58,260 nt of DNA from a bacterium (GCA_040757115.1 JBFLYA010000003.1:1-58260), one strand, 5' to 3'. Numbered from the stretch's first letter, positions 14,923-25,142 are shown. Numbers and translations are program-made. The notes: generated by a model from the sequence alone, not told the origin.

Positions 14923-16187
14923 TCAAAATTCATAACCTCCATTTCATCACCAGTCAATTCATAGAATTTACTTATACTTTTCTTTCCATCATCTATTACT
15001 GCCTCTAAGATATCCAGTTGACGCAGTCCTCCTTGTGTTAAGGTCAAATTAAGGAAATCAACATTTTCATCTAACTCACTCACAGACTTAGCTATTTCTT
15101 GAGGTGTCCCACAATGAGAGCAACTTTGATGCTCTATAAATACATACGGGGATTGATAAACCTTCTCAGTCTTTTTGCAATTAGGACAGGAGGCAGAGAT
15201 TACCAAATCATACCAAAGACTAATTCTTGCCTTCTTACCCAAATCCTTTTTAACTTTTTCAAGTAACTCGCCAATAGTGGTAGAATTAGAGTTAAACTCT
15301 TTAACCTCAATTATATCTTTTTCTGGGATAGGGGAACGAATTTGATGAATAAGACACTTTGGGTTACGGCGACGAGTAAATACTTCCATTTTATGGTCTT
15401 GTGTATCTATGTGAATAATCTTATTCAATAATGGTGTTATTTCTTCATTATTCATTAAAATTTTAAGTCCTTCTTGTACCTGAAGAGCACCAATAAGAGA
15501 AGCCATCATAGGTGTAGAAGGGACAAATCCTCTTTTTTCAGATTCTCTCTCAATTTCAGCGCAGATAACCCCTCTGCCTGTTCCTTTTTCCAGAATCTCC
15601 TTTACCATCTCTGATGATAGAGAACAAGCATAACAAGCTCCTGCAGGAACATCAAAAACTGTTACTGCTCCCCGTAAGACATTAACATCATTTAACCCGG
15701 CATCAATCCATGGTTTTTTAACCCGGATACAGGCATCGTTTAAAATAATACGGGGCAGGCGGCTGTCAAAATCACAAAAAATAAGGTCCATTCTACGCAA
15801 TACTCCTAAACCAAGTGAAGCAATATTCCCATGAAAAGTAGCTACTTTAACATCAGGATTAACTTCCTTTATTTGCTCAGCTACTACCTCTACTTTAGAA
15901 CGGCCAATATCTCTTTGGCGAAACATTATAGACCTGGTTAAATTAGAGAGCTCTATAATTTCCTTATCAACAAGTAAAATCTTACCACAGCCAATAAGAG
16001 CTAAGTTTTTAGCCACTTCATTGCCAATGGCTCCTACTCCACCTATCAGAGCCGTACTATTCTTAACCACACCTTGTTTCCACCCGTGGATAGTTTCTAA
16101 TCTAGAATATCTTTCTTTATCCTCATCCTCTTTATCTTTTTTACTGATAGAAATTTGCTTTTTGAGTGTTTTGGGTATTATATCCAT
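14919..16187 (-). CDS. E1-like ThiF/MoeB-family activating enzyme
   Basis: 422 aa. A Rossmann adenylation domain starts at GGVGAIG (G49) with the family's LVDKEIIELSNLTR segment after it. C185-Y-A-C188 is the likely catalytic or zinc Cys region. Further on are two CxxC-type pairs (CPNC and CSHC) in a C-terminal domain that resembles the E1 ubiquitin-fold domain. It should adenylate the C-terminus of a Ubl and pass it to the E2. A GTG at 16217 would lie inside the promoter, so I chose the ATG at 16187, which has GAGG upstream. It is the first gene of the operon. Confidence 0.9.
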   Translation of the reverse strand: MDIIPKTLKKQISISKKDKEDEDKERYSRLETIHGWKQGVVKNSTALIGGVGAIGNEVAKNLALIGCGKILLVDKEIIELSNLTRSIMFRQRDIGRSKVEVVAEQIKEVNPDVKVATFHGNIASLGLGVLRRMDLIFCDFDSRLPRIILNDACIRVKKPWIDAGLNDVNVLRGAVTVFDVPAGACYACSLSSEMVKEILEKGTGRGVICAEIERESEKRGFVPSTPMMASLIGALQVQEGLKILMNNEEITPLLNKIIHIDTQDHKMEVFTRRRNPKCLIHQIRSPIPEKDIIEVKEFNSNSTTIGELLEKVKKDLGKKARISLWYDLVISASCPNCKKTEKVYQSPYVFIEHQSCSHCGTPQEIAKSVSELDENVDFLNLTLTQGGLRQLDILEAVIDDGKKSISKFYELTGDEMEVMNFE

Positions 16188-16207
16188 TTGTGCCTCATTA
16201 TGAAAAT

Positions 16208-16236
16208 ATTTTACCACAAATTTTGTCCTTTGTCAA
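16208..16236 (-). promoter_or_regulatory. Sigma-70 promoter of the ubiquitin-like operon
   Basis: On the minus strand: TTGACA (16231-16236), exactly 17 bases, TAAAAT (16208-16213). Transcription should begin near 16201, leaving a leader of about 14 bases before the E1 start. A second copy of the same promoter lies at 20678-20706 on the plus strand. Confidence 0.85.
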
Positions 16237-16259
16237 CAAAAAATTCGGCTTTTTAAATC

Positions 16260-16708
16260 CAAAAATTAGTATCGAAAATCTGCTCGATTAGGACAAAATC
16301 ATAAAAATGGACATTGCCAATAGTGATTTTGGACACACTTATCCCACGGAAGGTAATTGAAAGGTCATAAAAGAAAGAACTAAAAAGCAGGTGAGAACTA
16401 CGACGGGTATCATCTTCCATGCCAGGAACCATTATAAAACCATCTCTTAGCCCCTGGCATATTCTTCAGGGCTTCCTCAATATCTTCTTTTTTGGGTGGT
16501 ATCTGAAAATAACGCTAATAGTGAAATTTATGCAGATTTGGTGTAAAAAAGAGGATAAGGAGATAAGGGCGATATGGAGATAAGATAATAGAAATAGATT
16601 GAAATTTATAGAAATAGGTAGAAATTGATTGTGGAAAACAACAAATTTCCATAAATTTCTATTAGTTTCTACTAATTTCAATTTTTTTAATAATATCTCC
16701 CTATCTCC
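16260..16708. other. Gene-free stretch with a large imperfect palindrome
   Basis: No gene seen. From about 16551 to 16733 the sequence folds back on itself: gaaatagattgaaatttata... (16591 on) mirrors aaatttctattagtttctac... (16648 on), flanked by ggagataagg / ctatctcctt arms. It looks like a MITE or a degenerate copy of the ggagata-type element also present near 22610 and 49690-49800. Confidence 0.45.
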
Positions 16709-16870
16709 TTAATCTCCACATCTCCTTTTCGGACACTATTTCAACCTTTATGCTAGATTAAGACACCACCAAATATTTCAATACTCATAAGATTCAAGCA
16801 GTAGAGAGAGGCAGGTCTAAAATAAAAACCTGCCTCTCCCAACAATAAAGGGGTGAGAAAAAGGACATAT
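16709..16870 (+). repeat. 3' flank of the duplicated surface gene with hairpin repeat, copy 2
   Basis: Matches 36629-36796 along its length, including cggacactatttcaaccttt and the hairpin arms at 16806-16816 and 16828-16838. It lies just past the stop of the truncated surface gene, so it belongs to the duplicated segment. The hairpin may stabilise or end the transcript, though no T-run follows. Confidence 0.75.
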
Positions 16871-16872
16871 TT

Positions 16873-19800
16873 TTATTCCCAGAATCTACCTGTTAGTCTT
16901 AGGTAAAATCCGCTGGCTGAATAACTATCATCAAGTATCTCACCATCTTTGTATTCGATGAGGTTATATCCTAAGACAAATTTAAAGTGGCTGTTAAATC
17001 CAAAACCTAACTCTAAGATAGGATTTAGCTTATAGTCATTGGTCAAATGTTGATGTAGAATTCTATACCCGCCGGTTATATCCAACCTTTCGTTAATATT
17101 ATAAGTTAATCTACCCATTATAAGGTCAATATGAGAAATAATATCCTCTACCTCTATCCTCCTCATCGCATACTTTCCCAAAAGGCTCCATTTATTAGTT
17201 GGAACATAGATAGATTCTAAGGAAGCAATAGCACTTTTATTACTAAACTCATATTTACTCAATAAATTGAATTTATTAGTCTGAGGAGGTCTGTAGGCTA
17301 ATGCAAGTAACAGCTTTGATTCGCAAGAATCAGTTTCTGTCCCGCTATCCTCTTTTTTACTCTTCTCATAGGTATATTTCAAGTAGGTTGTTAATCCGTT
17401 AAGGAATTTCTGTTTTAAGTCTGCAATTAGTAATGCGGTGGAATCATTAACATTTCCCTCTCTGGAGTAAGAATATTTTAGAGAAGAGGTTAAGTCATTA
17501 TTAATTTTTTGGTTAAGTTCAACTTCTCCTGAAATAGTCTCCTCTTTATCCAATTCTTTCCTAATTTCGTTTTTAGCTGACAATTTTGTTTTATCAGTTG
17601 GTGTAAAGTTCACCCCAAATGAATTAGTGGTGGAATCAGTTATCTTCCCTGCACCAATCTCTTTTTCTGCATTATTTGCCGCGGAAATGACTATCTTTGG
17701 ATGTGGTGAATAATCTATTCCAATAGTAGTAGCTATGGATTTGGTCTTCGTCCCTTCGATGTAGTCAGCCTTCCAACCAAGTGCACAGGAGGTATTTAGC
17801 GATACCAATTCAAATAGCTTAGTTATTGCTCCTATGGTAAGGTGATGTTCTCTAAGAAGATGTTTGCCATGTGCCATTTTATTAGTTAAATCATATTGGA
17901 TAGAAGGTGATACCATATCATATTCTGATGTTAATTTGAGGCTAATGTCATGAGTTATCGTATCTAAATCACGATTAATAAAATTATCAGAATCTGTAAG
18001 GCTGTATTTTAATCCAAAATCATGCCTACCTATTGAACCTCTATCTCCTAAAGTAAACATCTGTTTACGGCTCTTGTGAATTTGGTTACTCACCTTATTT
18101 TCTTCTTGAAAATTTGCAAAGAATGTAGAATTATCAAGCTCCTGTTTAAACCCCAGTCCAAATATATCAGTTTTTGTCTTATTTTTCTTGGGCTCATTAG
18201 TAGTTATCTTCTTTTGAACATATAAGGCTTTATCAGTCATTAGCTTGTAATCAACTCGTGAGCCGTATTCTCGGATATCCTTTTGAGTAGTAAGATTAGT
18301 GATGTCATAAAACTCTGGTCCATACTGGTTAAAATCGTCTCTTTCTTTATCAGCAGTAGCCTCAATTTTATTAGAGAAGTTAGCTCCAATTTGATGATAA
18401 AAGGTCTTAACCTTGCATCTATCGTTTGAGTGAGAAGATAAGGTTTCTATAAAAGAGGCAGAGTTGTTAACTTTTGGATTTAATAGTTCTAAGTCTCCAT
18501 CGGTCTGGGCATATTCACCCTTAATAGTAAATTCTTTGCAGGGATTAAAAGAACTATCTAACCCATAAAGGTGGTAGTCAGTTGGAGACTGTTCCTCTTT
18601 GATATAAGTTGTACCTACTTCTAAGCTCTTATGTGGTTTTGTTACTCCACGAAACCCATAAATGGCATGTTTGTAATCTGCACCTATGGGAATATATTCA
18701 TAAATCACTACAATATAATATCTGATTCCTCCACTTTCGATTAAAGGGACAGGCTCTTCAAATATCAACCTTCCTGTATCATAATCCAGGGAATAGTCCT
18801 TATCTTTTTCTTTCTCTATAGTGGCAAAAACTTGTAAGTTTTTCTCATCCCGGGTTTGGATTTTAATCTTTTCACTTCCATCCACAATTGGGCAATGTGT
18901 AAGATAGTAAGGGCCACAAATTCCCCTCCCAGGTATATCATCCCGAGCACTAACTTGTCTTGTAGAGGCACCAAATACAGTAATCCTGGAATTGGCGATA
19001 TGTTTTTCTATCTTTGCTCCGGTAAGACTTCTATGATATGTTGATAATTTATTTTCTCCTAATGCGGTTGAATAATCGCCATAAAGAAGCTCTAAATCCT
19101 TAGATTGTAATTTTAGAAAGATAGGGTCAGAAGATGGAGTGTTATTAACGACTTTACTATCATCACCATAGATTGGATAGTAATCATCTGGATTAGCCGG
19201 AGAGGATAATTTATCCTTGCGAGTTTTCTTAGTATCAAGTGAAGTAGTAAGTTGATATTTATCTTTTAACTTAGTTTTTAAGTAAAAGGCTAAGCATCCT
19301 TTATATCTTGCACTATTTCCATACTTTTTACGAAATGCCTTTATATTTCCAGTGACCGTATCTTCTTCCATTTCAAGCTCTGCTAATCCAATAAAAACAG
19401 GCTTATCTGTGTAAGTAGCAGAGTATCTTTTATCCGCTGCCCTTAAGATACCAAAGTCTAACTTTGCCATTCCATGAGGAGAAAGATCAATAAATTGTGG
19501 CTTAGTAGTACTTAAAGAATACTCATCAGATAAGGTATTTATGTCAATCATTAGCAGGTGACGACCTGGTTTAACCGCTGGAATTGAGTATCTACCTTCA
19601 TCATCAGTAATTACACTCATCCCATTTTCCATAAGGATGCTTACATTACCAATTCCCGCCTCTCTATCTTGCTGTATCCCATCACCATTAGTATCCTCAT
19701 ATACCTTGCCAATTATAATCCCATGCTCTCTAAATACTCCATCTTTAATCCTGACTATTGCAAATACATTAGTTACTACTTTCTCCCCTTTTTCAGCAGT

Positions 19801-20252
19801 GCCCGATACCTCTGCTAAGTTCTTTTGGTCACCAGATTCAGCATCAATCCCAACTAACACCTTGTAAGTTAGTATCTTTTCTTCATTAATTGGGAAATCG
19901 CCAATCTCCCAGGTAAAAGGATTTTTACCTATCGGGTCTTTAAAGCAGTCAGAATTTAACCTACTTGTCCCTTTGATATACTTAAAATTATATGGGAATT
20001 TATCTACTATTTTAACCTGATTTATCTTCCCATAGCCAATATTCTTAACCTTGATGGTATAAGTTATTATATCACCAATCTGAGCGGTTTTATCACTTGC
20101 CGTTTTAATAACCAATAAAGAGGTATTGTGGTCAAGATAGATATCCTTTGTAAGTGTCTGTCCTGAAATCAAATGGAAGGTAGTAGAGGTCTTTGGATAA
20201 TAATAGTCTGCCCTAACTGTAAGATAGTAATATCCTGCGGCTAAATTACTAA
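16873..20252 (-). pseudogene. 5'-truncated duplicate of the DUF11/beta-barrel surface protein
   Basis: An open frame of about 1,100 codons nearly identical to the C-terminal three quarters of the intact gene at 36959-41254. Homology stops abruptly at about 20252 inside the first carboxypeptidase-regulatory-like domain. It therefore lacks the signal peptide, FlgD-like domain and any proper start; the first in-frame start is a TTG without a ribosome site. Encoded domains: DUF11 repeat, SdrD-like repeat and the long beta-barrel ending LRLTGRFWE. Without a signal peptide it cannot be exported. It may serve as a donor for gene conversion with the full copy. Confidence 0.85.
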
Positions 20253-20640
20253 CCTGGGTGAGAGCGTTGCAAATGTCTTTTAGTTATGGTGCGGGTTTGG
20301 GGTGAGTTTTGAGTGATAAAAGATGCCAAAGCGATAAAAAAGAGATAATTTGCTTAGTTGACATCAAAAAGAGGAGGTGTTATATAGTTGTAAGTTCAAA
20401 AAAGAGAAAGCTTTTGTGTTTTCTGGTAATGTATCTATTTTTGCAACAACCAGGTAGCGGAAAGGCTCCACTGGAAGTAATTATGCCCCAGGTTAAAGAT
20501 ATGCCCTTTTATCGACTGGTTAATGACCCTCTGGGTTGTCTTTTGGGACTCCAAAATGTCAAGAGAAACAAAAAGATGGCAAGAAATGAGGTAAAGCAAT
20601 GCCTGGGACCATAGATATAGCCTTAAGTCCTACGCAACGC
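20253..20640. other. Unassigned stretch between the duplication breakpoint and promoter copy
   Basis: A 101-codon frame from 20309 to 20614 (TTG start, no ribosome site) contains APLEVIMPQVKDMPFYRLVNDPLG, which looks protein-like, but I recognise no family. It could be a remnant. Confidence 0.25.
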
Positions 20641-20775
20641 TCTCTTTGGATTTTTTTCAAAAGAGCCGAATTTTTTGTTGACAAAGGATAAAATTTGTGG
20701 TAAAATATCTTCACAATGGGCACAAATGGATATAATACCCAAAACACTCAAAAAGCAATTTCCTATCAGTAAATG
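20641..20775 (+). repeat. Inverted duplicate of the E1 promoter and first codons
   Basis: About 110 bases match 16142-16262 in inverted orientation: gccgaattttttgttgac, the whole promoter, and the start of the E1 frame (MDIIPKTLKKQ, here ending after 16 codons). It separates the surface-gene duplicate from the radical SAM gene. Confidence 0.85.
20678..20706 (+). promoter_or_regulatory. Duplicated sigma-70 promoter, now upstream of the radical SAM gene
   Basis: TTGACA (20678-20683), 17 bases, TAAAAT (20701-20706), identical in boxes and spacing to the E1 operon promoter. It points at the gene starting at 20806, with a leader of about 93 bases containing two short E1-derived frames. Confidence 0.75.
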
Positions 20776-20805
20776 AGTAGTAAATTATTGTTCTGGAGAT
20801 AATTA

Positions 20806-22014
20806 ATGAATCAAGAAACGATTTTTATACAGTTTTTACATGATAAAGCACGTAATAGCATTATTTTAAATAATGGATTTTCGAATGTTTATAATGAATG
20901 TAAAAATGCGGGAGATTTTTTTTGGAGTAAACATTACTCTGAAATTTCAGCAATGGAAAAGAATTGTTTACCGATTAAGAATGGTAAAGCATATATTAGC
21001 GCCTTTTATTATGATCATTTAATGCAGTCCTATATATGGGCCAGACAATATCCTGATATTCGGTTTATAGCAGGAGGACCGGCAGTTCGGTATGCTAATT
21101 TTACCAGTCAAAATTTACCTTACAATTTAACCTTATCAAAAGGATTAGCAGAAAAAGTGATTTTTTTAAAGGACAAACCGAACAAAACTTGGGATATAGA
21201 TATACCGGTAAATTTAATCAAAGGGAAGAATATCATTCGTTTTGCATATAATATTGATCGTCGTTGCTATTGGGGAAAATGTATTTTTTGCGATGGATAT
21301 AACAAAGATTGGGAATCGCCTTTAAATAATAATATCGATAATCTCAAAATTCCTAAATTAAACGGAAATATTAATAAAATCGTCCGTCTTAACATACCAT
21401 CAATTACACCAAAATTTTTAAAAAATGAAGTTCCAAAATTACCCCGGCGTAATGATGTGATCTTTGATTTTTTTATCCGTGCAGGAAAGGAGATTTTACC
21501 GGTGATTACTCAAGTGCTTGAAGATTGCGCTAATGGCATCGGTCCTGCACCGGAGCAATTTCGCTTTGTGATCGGTGTAGAATTCCCTTCCGATAGAATG
21601 CTGCAATACATGGGGAAAGGAACTTCCAGGGCACTCTTATTGAAATTACTTTCTTTAGCAGAGCGATATAAGATTTCAGTTGGTATTCCATTCATTTTTG
21701 GTTGGAATAATCTAACTCTCAAAGATGTCCAAGAAGCAGTTGACTTTATAAAAAAAGTTGAACAAATGGAAGCTCTGGAAACCTTTAGTACAGGTTTTAC
21801 TTTAGAAATTCATCCTAATTCACCGGTTTTTAAACAATTTAAAACAAGCGAACTGATTCCGATCAGGCGTAAGATATTTAATAATGGGGAATGTAGAATC
21901 AAGCTCAACAAAGAGCAACAAGAACTGAATGAGGCGGTCAGAAGTTTTTATTTACATAGTAAAATCAATTCGTATTTATATGATAGCGAAATTGGTAATA
22001 TCAATTATGAATAA
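20806..22014 (+). CDS. Radical SAM protein, B12-binding-like N-terminal region, function unknown
   Basis: 402 aa. The Fe-S cluster motif is R-R-C-Y-W-G-K-C-I-F-C (Cx4Cx2C) at about residues 155-165, one residue wider than the usual Cx3Cx2C; similar widened motifs occur in some maturase-type radical SAM proteins. YPDIRFIAGGPAVRY in the N-terminal part resembles the end of B12-binding domains, though the DxHxxG signature is absent. The rest follows a TIM-barrel pattern. The start has GGAG upstream. It is followed after 36 bases by an isomerase-like small subunit, so it probably belongs to the same pathway. Confidence 0.7.
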   Translation: MNQETIFIQFLHDKARNSIILNNGFSNVYNECKNAGDFFWSKHYSEISAMEKNCLPIKNGKAYISAFYYDHLMQSYIWARQYPDIRFIAGGPAVRYANFTSQNLPYNLTLSKGLAEKVIFLKDKPNKTWDIDIPVNLIKGKNIIRFAYNIDRRCYWGKCIFCDGYNKDWESPLNNNIDNLKIPKLNGNINKIVRLNIPSITPKFLKNEVPKLPRRNDVIFDFFIRAGKEILPVITQVLEDCANGIGPAPEQFRFVIGVEFPSDRMLQYMGKGTSRALLLKLLSLAERYKISVGIPFIFGWNNLTLKDVQEAVDFIKKVEQMEALETFSTGFTLEIHPNSPVFKQFKTSELIPIRRKIFNNGECRIKLNKEQQELNEAVRSFYLHSKINSYLYDSEIGNINYE

Positions 22015-22050
22015 TTTTATATATTTGATTTTTTTATATAAGGAGAATCC

Positions 22051-22547
22051 ATGCATACCGGCAGAATAATAAAACTCGGTGATGATATAGACACCGATAT
22101 TATTATTTCAGGGAAGTATATGGTTTTTAAAACCGTCGACGAAATGGCCAAATATGCATTTTCGATATTCCGACCAGAAATTCCTTCTATAATTAAACCT
22201 GGTGATATTTTTATATGTGGTAAAATTTCGGGTGTGGGTCATCACGTGAACAAGATTCTGAGATTTTTCATTCATTAGGAGTATATTGTATTATTGCTAA
22301 ATCCTTTTCCCGTTTATTTTATCGGAATTCGATAAATAATGGATTATTAGTGATTGAAAATTTAGAGTTATATGCTGAAGTTAATGTGGGTGAAAAATTA
22401 ATAATTGATTTGCCAAACTGTAAAATAATTACGGAAACGCTAAAAGAATTTCAATTTGTAAAAATCCCTGAAAAAATATTGCAAATGATACAAAATGGTG
22501 GTCTGGTGAATTTTTATAAGAGATACAATCAGGCAGGCATTCATTAG
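22051..22547 (+). pseudogene. LeuD-like isomerase small subunit, single-base frameshift
   Basis: The first frame reads GDDIDTDIIISGKYM... (the family's substrate loop), then breaks at GKI-SGVG. Adding one A to the run near 22222 restores GKNFGCGSSREQ, the swivel-domain signature, and the frame then runs on (SLGVYCIIAKSFSRLFYRNSINNGL) to 22547, giving a normal ~166-aa subunit. AAGGAG precedes the start. It would pair with one of the two large subunits downstream. It may be intact in the cell if the missing A is a sequencing error. Confidence 0.8.
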
Positions 22548-22636
22548 ATTCTTCTTACTAAAAAATTTCGACCTGTGAAAGAGGAATATTTTGATCGTGG
22601 TTAGTATAAGAAGGGGGATAAGGGGATAAAGGGGAT

Positions 22637-22854
22637 ATGGAGATATCAAAAGAATATCAAGAAAATTTACTTAATGAGATAATAATTCAATGTATTATTA
22701 AGGTACACCAGACACTGGGTCCAGGTTTTCTGGAAAGTATTTACCGCAGGGCAATGGTAATTGAACTTATAAAACAGGGATTGAGAGTTGAGACAGAGAA
22801 AGAAATACTAATCTACTACGAAGGAGAAGAAATTGGGAAACACAATTTAAAACT
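22637..22854 (+). pseudogene. GxxExxY-family protein, 5' fragment
   Basis: LLNEIIIQCIIKVHQTLGPGFLESIYRRAM is the family signature (GPGFLESIYRRA) and ETEKEILIYYEGEEIGKH follows as usual. The rest of the family domain is missing, and the frame runs directly into methyltransferase sequence. A shorter piece of the same gene start lies inverted at about 49760-49800. Confidence 0.75.
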
Positions 22855-23312
22855 TATAGGAATTGATATTTCGGATGAAGCTATTCATATTGCCCGAACT
22901 TCCTATCCGCATATTGAATTTTTAGCAGGAAATATTCTGGAGTTACCGTTTGGACAAAATTACTTTGATATTGTTTTTGGCAATTTTATTTTGCATTTAT
23001 TTTCATATGAATTAAGACATAAAATGCTTGAAGAATGCCATCGTGTTTTAAAACAGGATGGTATTGCAATATTAAGTGTAGCTTCGGTACATGATCCGGA
23101 TTACGGTATTGGCAGAGAGGTTGAAAAAAAATTACTTCGTTAATTCACGAGGAGTTACCAAGTTTTATTATTCAAAAGCAGCAGTATATGATGAATTTAA
23201 ACTGTTTAAATTGATTGATATTATGGATATTGAAGAGCATCATGAACATGATTTCCCTCATTCGCATAAAAGCTTTTTAATAATTGCTCAAAGAGAAGGT
23301 GTTAAAATATGA
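22855..23312 (+). pseudogene. Class I SAM methyltransferase, N-truncated and frameshifted
   Basis: LIGIDISDEAIHIARTSYPHIEFLAGNILELPF and the VLKQDGIAILSVAS strand are typical of a class I methyltransferase after motif I. The N-terminus with the GxGxG loop was replaced by the GxxExxY fragment. A missing A in the run at 23114-23121 then shifts the frame; the adjacent frame continues NYFVNSRGVTKFYYSKAAVYDEF... to 23312. It is unlikely to be functional. Confidence 0.75.
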
Positions 23313-23383
23313 CAATAACGATGAAATTCTCACAAAATTAAAGCCCCTGAACGAGTAGACAAAAAAACCACTATCATGTATTG

Positions 23384-23674
23384 TTTTTGATGAAGAAAAA
23401 CGATTTAATCTCTCCAATAAAGAAGAAAAAAGAATCTTTTAGGTGAAGAGAAATTAAATGCGTTGGCTGAGAACTTGGGAATAACCCAGTCGGCCGTGTT
23501 TCAACACTTAAGGGTTTTGGAAGCATCTGGGTTTGTAAAAGATGAGCGAAAGGGTTACTGGATTTATTACACCTTAAATCGTAAAGTATTAGAAAAGTGC
23601 CGACAGAGATTGAATAGAATATGTACCTGTGGTTGTTTAAACCCATTCTATTTTATCCGTGTCAATCTGTGTTA
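23384..23674 (+). pseudogene. ArsR-family regulator, start lost
   Basis: The frame reads EEKLNALAENLGITQSAVFQHLRVLEASGFV, a clear ArsR winged helix (recognition helix QSAVFQHLRVLE), then KGYWIYYTL in the wing and a C-terminal CTCGC that could bind metal. No start codon with a ribosome site exists in frame, and upstream sequence switches frames, so the 5' end is degraded. Confidence 0.65.
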
Positions 23675-23765
23675 ATCAGTGGCTGAACAGTTACTTTGAT
23701 GTCCTATGTATTCCCATGATGGCATCAATAATCTTTTCTGTGATGTGATTTATTTCCATGTCTTC

Positions 23766-23811
23766 TCTGTTCCTCTGCGTCTCTGCGGTGAATTACTATC
23801 TGAACAGTTAC
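23766..23811 (+). repeat. Dispersed 'ctgcgtctctgcggt' repeat, copy 2
   Basis: Contains ctctgcgtctctgcggtgaa and atctgaacagttac, matching copy 1 at 1195-1250. It lies just upstream of the promoter of the next gene. Confidence 0.7.
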
Positions 23812-23821
23812 AAAAAAATCC

Positions 23822-23850
23822 TTGACTTTTACGAATAGTTATGCTAATCT
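23822..23850 (+). promoter_or_regulatory. Sigma-70 promoter of the isomerase genes
   Basis: TTGACT (23822-23827), 17 bases, TAATCT (23845-23850), ending 34 bases before the large-subunit start. Confidence 0.6.
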
Positions 23851-23883
23851 TATTTAAACATTACATAAGGGAAAAAATAAGTA

Positions 23884-25127
23884 TGGGACTGACAATTGTA
23901 GAAAAAATTATTGCTAAAGCAGTTCATAAAGAAAGAGTAACTCCTGGAGAGATTGTTTCTGTGATTCCTGATCTTATTATGAGTAATGATGCTACAGCTC
24001 ATATTACCATTGATATCTTTAAGAAAAGAATGAATGGAGAAAAAGTAAAAGAGTCTTCAAAGGTTATTTTTGTAATTGACCATAATGTTCCTTCTAATTC
24101 TATTGATACTGCTATGGTTCATAAAAAGATGAGAGACTTTGCCAAAGAACAAGATATACTTATATACGATGGAGAAGGAATTTGTCATCAGCTACTTATT
24201 GAAAATCATATATTACCTAATCAATTTATTGTAGCTGCTGATTCCCACACTTGTAGTTATGGGGCATTAGGCGCCTTTGGAACAGGAATTGGTTCTACTG
24301 ATAACGCAGCAGTATGGAAGAGTGGGGATATTTGGATTAAGGTTCCCTCAACAATCAAGTTTGAGATTAACGGTCCATTACCAAACGGCGTTTATGCAAA
24401 AGATGTTATATTAAAAATAATATCAGATATAGGTGTAGATGGAGCTACCTATAAATGTATGGAATTTGGTGGCTCTACGATAGAAAACTTATCTGTAGAT
24501 TCAAGAATTACCTTATGTAATATGGCGGTAGAAGCAGGGGCTAAGACTGGTATTATAGCTGGCGATCAAAGGGTGCTGTCTTATCTCAATGATAGAGGGA
24601 TAGGTAAATTAGAGATGTTCAAAAGTGACCATGATGCAGAATATGACAAAGTTTATCAATATAATGGTGGAGATTTTGAACCGGTAGTAGCATGTCCGCA
24701 TAATGTAGGAAATGTCCGCCCCTTACGAGAAATTGAGGGGTTAAAGATAGATGAAGCTTTTATTGGTTCCTGTACCAATGGGCGGTTGGAGGATCTTATA
24801 ATAGCTGGAAGAATATTAGAAGGGACTAAAATCAATTCAGGGGTAAGACTAATAGTTTCGTCTGCTTCTAATAAAGTTTTTAAGCAAGCACTTAACGAAG
24901 GGTTAATAGAGACATTTATGAAGAGTGGAGCAATAGTGATGAATCCAAATTGCTCTGCTTGTTGGGGAGCCTGTCAGGGAGTATTAGCAGATGGACAGAG
25001 GCTGATTACAAGTGGCAATCGTAACTTTAAAGGAAGGGTTGGTAGTCCCAACTCTGAAATTTACTTGGCATCTCCAGCTACTGTAGCCATATCAGCAATA
25101 AATGGCAAAATCAGCCAATATGTTTAA
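23884..25127 (+). CDS. Aconitase-family isomerase large subunit (LeuC/homoaconitase-like) 1
   Basis: 414 aa. DSHTCSYGALGAFGTGIGSTD and GSCTNGRLEDL are family signatures; the second carries one Fe-S cluster Cys, and CSACWGACQG supplies the other two. These enzymes isomerise 2- and 3-hydroxy-acid pairs by dehydration and rehydration. The length is that of archaeal/bacterial LeuC2-type two-subunit enzymes. I chose the ATG at 23884 (MGLTIVEKI) because the family starts there; an in-frame ATG at 23841 lies in promoter DNA. The partner small subunit follows after 15 bases. Substrate cannot be told from sequence alone. Confidence 0.85.
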
Positions 25128-25142
25128 GGAGGTAGAGTAGAC

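Noticed and set aside
16188-16217. GTG start at 16217 for the E1-like gene (10 extra residues)
   Set aside because: It lies in the spacer of the TTGACA/TAAAAT promoter, upstream of the expected transcription start.
20309-20614. 101-codon plus-strand frame as a gene
   Set aside because: TTG start without ribosome site, in a breakpoint region; kept only as an unassigned stretch.
20660-20772. Second E1-like gene start at 20730
   Set aside because: Only 16 codons of the E1 N-terminus are present before a stop; it is a promoter-region duplicate.
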